Shown here piece by piece: positions 58,401 through 64,000 of a stretch of 64,000 nt of DNA. Within the stretch, counting starts at the first letter, position 1. Every line of letters begins with the position of its first letter. Both the position numbers and the translations under genes were made by a program. The notes below the pieces were generated by a model that was given only the letters and a program-made list of their open reading frames with translations, made no database searches and was not told the origin of the DNA. This DNA is from Lantana camara (lineage: Eukaryota > Streptophyta > Magnoliopsida > Lamiales > Verbenaceae), in the NCBI GenBank assembly GCA_037501455.1, contig CM074860.1, positions 48,804,501 through 48,868,500 on the forward strand, read 5' to 3'.

Positions 58401-59313
58401 CAAGAAACAAATTTGAGCTCCAAAATCACAAGGATGGCCAAGGGTTTTCTTTCTTCTCCTCTTCCTCTCTCTCTCGTTCAGTTCCAGCGGAAAATGGAGA
58501 TGTGTGGTTCGGTTTTCAGAGCTAAAGGGAAGAGAAAGGGGCTAACTCTAGGTACAAGAGTCATGGTTAAGGTATGGTTAGGTTAAGAGGTGTTATGGGG
58601 TCCCACCTTGAAGACTAGTCAACATAAAGAGCTCTTCTTGCACGAGTTGTTCGTTACGGTTGGATTTCGGAGGTGTTAATGATTTCAAAAAGGTATGAGG
58701 CTTGTTCCATTGTCTCCGAATCGTCGATACGAAGGCAACGGAGGTGTCGGAATTCGAATCCGAATTCCCGAGCTCAAGATATCACATACGGAACCAAGGG
58801 TGCGCTAATTGCTCGTTAGCCCCCGACTTGGTTCCACAAAATCAATATAAATTCGTAAACACGTCAAATAAATCCGAAAACATAAACCGAGCATATAGGC
58901 ATGTTCATAACACACATATTTACGACATATTAAATTTTCACGCCAATCCGATATCATTACATATAAGAACGAAGTAGAAATAGAACACTCAAGCGCATGA
59001 AGAATTCATATTGTTATAAATTAATTACTAAAACTTAAATTCCATATTAAATAAATTTAAAGCCAACTTATAACATGTTGAAATTAATTAACGAAATTAC
59101 CGAAATAGTTAAGGTAACAAGAAACCCTAATTGAGAATTTAAACACTAAGTATCAAAGTAAAATAAAATGAATTACTTAAAATAACCATAGTCTATAGTT
59201 TAAATCAAATATAAACACTTATACACAATTAATCATATAATTAAATATTTAAATCGCGCAATTTATAAACAAATACGCCACATTATCTAAAACTGAAAAA
59301 CTGGGGCGTTACA
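55470..59313 (-). repeat. Element M 3' LTR (3.84 kb)
   Basis: TGTAGCACCCC to GGGGCGTTACA. It contains the GCGAACGGG box (about 55562), CAGGCGGAGCTAGACCC (about 55595), a TGTGCAG-like acceptor site near 55893, palindromes at 57578-57698, and the end module shared with LTR E (58620-58830). Confidence 0.95.
57578..57698 (-). repeat. Palindrome cluster in LTR M
   Basis: GACACGGGGGTGTC (57578-57591 and 57685-57698), GAGCCACGACCGTGGCTC (57610-57627) and GACACGCCCGTGTC (57652-57665). Arms differ between units but all pair. Confidence 0.85.
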
Positions 59314-59349
59314 ATCTCTTCCCCTTAAAAAGAATCCGTCCTCGGATTC
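59314..59349 (-). other. Element M polypurine tract and hairpin
   Basis: Purine tract in element sense (TTTTTAAGGGGAAGAGAT) next to GAATCCG/CGGATTC with TCCT loop at 59332-59349, as in element E. Confidence 0.85.
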
Positions 59350-59372
59350 ACACACGCCTGAAAACAAACGAT

Positions 59373-59535
59373 GAGAGATTCCCCGTCTCTCACAAGCAAC
59401 AAGGAGAGAGCCCCGTCTCTCGAACAGCAATGAGAGAACCCCGTCTCTCCAACAACAATGAGAGAACCCCGTCTCTCGCAAGCAAAGAGAGTACCCCGTC
59501 TCCCAAACAAAAATAAGAGAATCCCCGTCTCTTAA
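59373..59535 (-). repeat. Tandem array of six short hairpins
   Basis: GAGAGA/TCTCTC arms around CCCCG cores, with CAAGCAACAAG, CAGCAATGA and similar linkers. Same position as the array at 20843-21062, but units and linkers have diverged. Confidence 0.88.
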
Positions 59536-62450
59536 CCGAAAATAAAGCAAGGAAGTCTCCAATACTCCCAAGCAACACACACAAAACCAAAATTAAAATC
59601 ACGTAAGGCACTCAAAGCAAGTAATAAATATTACCCATATTGATTTCAATTACTCCAAGTAATTTACCACAGTACGAGATCAAAGCACCTAAGAAAAAAA
59701 AATTGGGTAGGTTAAATCTGTATGGATGCATGTATAATGAATGCTATAAGTACCGTTCACCGTAGTTGCAAAAATTTAAGTCGTGAATTGTCGTTGTCCA
59801 AGGTATGCTCTGTCCTGAATGTAGTTCAGTGCCCAGCTTGTCTTGAACCTCTTCAGGGTTCCTCGGTGAAGCGATTGATGAATCCTTTTAAGGATCATAT
59901 TCTTAGATCCGTTCCGACTTGTACTGTTTCCAGTCTTCACCATTTCCCTCAATCCTCATTCGCCCCACCAACTCTTTTTTAATTAATCGAATTTGACTTC
60001 CCGAATGCCCTTAGACCACTCGTCTCGAAGTTAGGTCCATAGCTACTAGCTTACCCATATCGGAGTTTAAAATACCCTCAAGGATAACTACTCTTGACAA
60101 CCTTGACGATTCAATCCCTACCTTGGGGTATTCGTCATTAGGATCTACCTTAACACGAATCCTTTTCCATTTTCCGTTCATGTTATCTATTCATACTCTT
60201 TAACCCCCTTAAGGCTATATTCGGTATCTAGCTCCACATTTCTTGAATCGAAGATAAAATGTTCTTGATGCGTTTTGAAGTTTGATGTAAATCCTCCAAT
60301 GATCATCTTTTTCCATTTGGTCCCTTCTTAAGTTTCCTTCTAGATCACATTTGATAGAACCGAGAACTTAATAATGTTGTCTCGGATCCCTTAATACTTT
60401 TACTGAATAAATTTTGATCGACAACATCCCCTCATATAATAGATTGATCCAATTTTCCTTTAGTTAAATCCATCTTAGGAGGTCACAGAAACTCCCATAT
60501 AATTTCATCACTCCCAATTCGGAATTCCAGACATAGAGTCGTTCAATAAACTCTCTTCTTTATATCTCGAAAAATCTTCCCCCGAATTTGGCTTCGTCAC
60601 TTCTCTCTTAACAACTTAACCATTACCGTCCTCTTATTTATTTCCAATGGCCACCATTTGGATTTCCGGATTCTCCTTAATTCGCATCCCCGTTGTTACT
60701 ATTGACATATTTATTCGGGCACTACTTCCATCCTCCATTTTATCTCTCGGTCGTGCTCTCCCCCTTAAAATTTTGCTCTTTCATGTCGAACTCCCTCAAT
60801 CCCTCTTCCCTATTCTTATTCGATCCGAACACCCCAAAGATGAATCTAATCTGACTTTCCTTCGGAGGTCCTTTCCACTTACCTATCCCTTACCTAAAGT
60901 TCTTTATTTCCCAATCGTCTTTCTTGTCATTTGCCACACCATTCTTTCCTTTCCCTTGACTCAGATATGGTTCGAGCGAGGATATACTTGACAATTGAGG
61001 TGCCACATCTGCCTATCAAGTAAACACTAAGATGCATGTCGGGTAAAGATGGCAATGCATGTGTCACGTTTACATCAAGCAATTACACCACACATTAGCG
61101 CAATGAAACCCATTTAGAAATACACGGATAAAATAAGGTCAAAAGAATAGATCATTAATGTAAAATATGATGCACGTGCTATGAATGCTTTGGAACCTGT
61201 CACCGATGTGGGAAGTTATTAGCTCGGTAGCTTTCCTCGTTCTTCCGATCCCAAGGTCACTTAATCCTGGTAATTATTCCTTGCCTTTCCCACGGTCTTC
61301 GAGACTTCCATGCATCTTTGTAAATCAACTTGTATCATCCACTGTCCGAGATTGCAATTTCTTGATCCCTAATTCTTCCACGTCCACTGAGTTAGCATCC
61401 ACACTTCTCCTTGCAATTCAACCTTTACTTCTAATCGTCACCTTAATCAAGAATCCCGTGCCTATCCTTTGTGAATTCAATTCACCTCCCACTGCTTACA
61501 TTTGAGTGCATGATTTCCTTGCAAGGAGTGGTTGCCTTTCTTTACCGTTTCCATTTGTTGCTTCATATCTTCCATTTCAACTTCACAACATGGCAATTCA
61601 ACTTGGTTTTAGAAAAACGAACTCATCTCCCAGTCCACACCTTGATCAAGATTCCCGTGACGATTGTTTATGAGTTTCCCATCACGATCGACATCCAGAT
61701 CACCCAAGTCCAACTCTTCCCGGTCTTGACTTCGACAGACTTGATTTCAATTCACTAGGCTTAATCAGAGATCCTTCTTGTCGACCCCAGATACACAGCT
61801 CCTACCGGACCTATTTTATCTTAGTCTCTCCTAGTTATTGAGACCTCTTCAACGATCCAATCCGGGATCAAAATATCTTGAAGGTTCGTTCACTTCATCC
61901 TTTAGGTTGAAAGATCTTGCTGAATCCAATTAAAACACTCCGAATAGCAGATTCTCATAAATTAGTCTTTTGAGTCCCAACAATCCCATGATTAACTCCT
62001 ATTCCGATTTCACCAGATATCCCTCTGCCATCGCAACGCCAAAGTCAAACCTCCCATTCTGAATCCTACCCGTTAATTGTAACTCAGTCTATGAAGCCAC
62101 ACATCTAGCATTCTCCACATTCTTCCCAGAGTATCCTGCCCATCTTCCGTGTCTCAGAAAGGTTTGCAATCGATCTTCTTTGTCGTAGAACTTGGCCGTG
62201 GTTTGATATTATCTCCATAACCTATAAATCACAACTTATTTCAAGAGTAGATGCATGCGATTAGTGCATGCTCATGACACATTTTCAACAATTAATGCAA
62301 GGATCGTTATGTAAATGCAACAGATAGTCCCACAAAATTAAAAAAAAAAAAAAGAGAGCCAAATTCATGTTCAAGATCGATGCAATGCACACATTCACAA
62401 GTTGTTCCTATGCCGTGCGACCTAACTGACTCAGACATGACTCAAGAACA
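59536..62450 (-). other. Element M non-coding internal region
   Basis: About 2.9 kb with no sustained reading frame on the sense strand. Segments match element E, e.g. 60745-60960 with 22250-22600 and 61850-61940 with 23550-23660. Worn traces of the region after the zinc knuckles occur at 61900-62200, but gag proper is absent. An A13 run lies at about 62341. Confidence 0.75.
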
Positions 62451-62478
62451 CCGGTTTTGCAACCGGGCTCTGATACCA
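62451..62478 (-). other. Element M primer-binding site and hairpin
   Basis: CCGGTT/AACCGG with TTGC loop (62451-62466) overlaps GCTCTGATACCA (62467-62478), 8 nt from the LTR. Confidence 0.88.
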
Positions 62479-62486
62479 CTTAAGGA

Positions 62487-64000
62487 TGTAGCACCCCGCA
62501 CGTGAGGCACCACATCCCCCGTACTAAGGCTCAACACGAGTAACGAAATTGTAAATCCGCACCCGTATCAAAACCTAGCGAACGGGAGACAAACATAAAA
62601 ACCTTCCTAAGCCAGGCGGAGCTAGACCCTGCAACGAATACCAATTCACAAAGTAAAAAGCATAGCAAAGCCAGAGTTCAATCATATCAACCATAACCAG
62701 AATTGGGCTCTTCAGGCCTCTTTTAAACTCATAATTACAGTCCAATAAAACCATTCAATTATGATACATAATTATTCAAGTTCATGATACCATAGAATCG
62801 ATACAGACATAAATTCAACACATGAGTGAGTGCAAAGACTCTCCTAACCTAACTCGACCAACTTAAAACTCCAACACCTCCGCCTAGCCCGAAACTCCAA
62901 AGATCAACCCTGCACACTAAAAGATTGGGGAGGGAGAGGGGTCAGTCTCTAGAAGACTGAGTGAGCAGGAGCGATACATATATATAAAACATGCACATGC
63001 AAGTCATAAATCCCGAGCAAGGTTTTATTTGAATTTAGTTCCCGAAAAGGGCAAGAAGATAGATAGACAATGCTCGACCTTTACGACTAATTCATATTAA
63101 ATTCATTACATTCATAAATCATACATAAATATAAGGCTCGGCGAGTGAGCGTGCACAATCTCCAACCAAACTCCGACCGTGTACGACAAATATCATTAGT
63201 ATATTGATTAAGCGATCATGCAATATATCATAATACACACAGACCATAAATCATAACATAACATATGCGTTTGGGCAATCCGTGTCCCGGCCTTCCCGCA
63301 CGGTGCATAATTCTATCATAACATATACATAAGAAAAGGCATAAATCCTAACCAACCTTCTTCCTCCGGGTGGTGGACGGGTTAGCAAGACCCGACCACC
63401 TCAGACATAGGCCAATGGGGTTTCATGACTCCCCCAAAGGCACTCAGCTCCCATTCCCCGCTAAATCTCCTAGCGAGGGCCGGTATCACCGTAGTTGGTT
63501 GGAACTAGTATATGGGATCCCCGTCAGCCCTTGCTTCCTCGGTTAGCCACATATACTAAGTCCCGGGGCCCGTACAATCAGAAATCAGAAATGTGTCTCG
63601 CCAAACAATCAATTCATAAGTACATATCATAATTCATAAATCATTTGAAAAGGGTTTACTCGATCAATACATACTATAAGAAATCATACCTACCTTACCG
63701 TGTAATTCGGCATATGCTATATACGTACCTCTCCGTGTCATCCTATTCCGTAGCTAGCATGAAGACACACGGTTTGGAGCATAGCCTCATTACAAAACCA
63801 TTTTTAAGCTTATATACGCTCATACATATAATTCAGAAGAATTTACTCGATAACTTCATTTGAAAACCATATATATATAATCATAAGGTTTTGGCCAAAG
63901 CTTTTCACATAAGGGTTGTAGGGTTTGTTACATAGCTAAAACGAAAACCACCCTCACCTGAACCGTGACGAAACAAGGAACGGGTTAACAAGTGCTCGAA
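62487..64000 (-). repeat. Element M 5' LTR (continues past window)
   Basis: TGTAGCACCCCGCACG, nearly identical to 55470-56990. A CTAC insertion near 63690 and about 14 substitutions separate the copies. Confidence 0.95.

Larger units (their letters stand above)
55470..64000 (-). mobile_element. Young non-coding gypsy-related element M (E family)
   Basis: Minus strand: 3' LTR 55470-59313, polypurine tract and hairpin 59314-59349, hairpin array 59373-59535, internal region to 62450, primer-binding site 62467-62478, 5' LTR from 62487 past the window edge. No gag domain and no pol: compared with E, the gag block between knuckle and primer site is deleted. By eye the overlapping 1.5 kb of the two LTRs differ at about 14 positions plus two small indels, so the insertion is recent. 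It must have been copied by proteins supplied by another element. Confidence 0.92.

Overview
The window reads as a gene-poor, repeat-packed stretch of a flowering-plant nuclear genome. I see no host gene, tRNA or rRNA. Almost every base can be assigned to LTR retrotransposons of two superfamilies, Ty1/copia and Ty3/gypsy. The gypsy copies are one Tekay/Del-type chromovirus and several long-LTR relatives that lack pol. Plant origin is supported by primer-binding sites for initiator tRNA-Met (TGGTATCAGAGC), a Tekay-like pol ending in a chromodomain, and multi-kilobase LTRs. I cannot name the species.

Layout, with labels used below. (A) A minus-strand gypsy element runs off the left edge: protease, zinc knuckle and gag at 1-1169, the gag start at 11282-11676, and the 5' LTR at 11920-14427. 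(B) A complete minus-strand copia element (1170-11276) sits inside A's gag with a perfect 5-bp target duplication, CTAGC. Its single 1306-codon gag-pol frame is open. (C) A diverged copia gag scrap lies at 14428-14614. (D) The 3' LTR of a minus gypsy element lies at 14615-18473. (E) A minus pol-less gypsy element (3' LTR 18483-20780) sits in D's polypurine tract. (F) A related element's 5' LTR (24964-26262 and 35531-36996) was inserted in E's own 5' LTR, of which 36997-37984 remains. (G) A plus-strand Tekay element (26263-35530) sits inside F's LTR. It has decayed gag-pol and, unusually, an inverted LTR at its 3' side. Then come a scrap of D-type LTR (37985-38441), a decayed F-like element (H, 38795-41330), an F-type LTR in plus orientation (I, about 41600-44591), another LTR scrap (J, 44592-45175), a plus-oriented D-type LTR (K, 45176-48492), a second copia copy of family B with two nonsense codons and no 5' LTR (L, 48493-55469), and a young non-coding E-family element (M, from 55470 past the right edge).

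The nesting order can be read directly: C was cut by A and D, A by B, D by E, E's LTR by F, F's LTR by G, J by K, K by L, and L by M. Two further deletions are explained most simply by ectopic recombination between related internal regions (E with F) and by microhomology joining (E with D at 37985).

The most interesting signal is not a gene. Unrelated LTR families each carry a cluster of short perfect or near-perfect inverted repeats. The sequences differ between families but base pairing is kept. Conserved hairpins also occur next to the primer-binding site, next to the polypurine tract, and as an array of six to eight tandem hairpins in pol-less elements. Other points are a D-to-E change at a catalytic integrase residue in the otherwise intact copia B, an extra upstream frame in the chromovirus leader, and an intron-like donor/acceptor pair inside the F-type LTRs. 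All percentages and family relations here are by-eye alignments.
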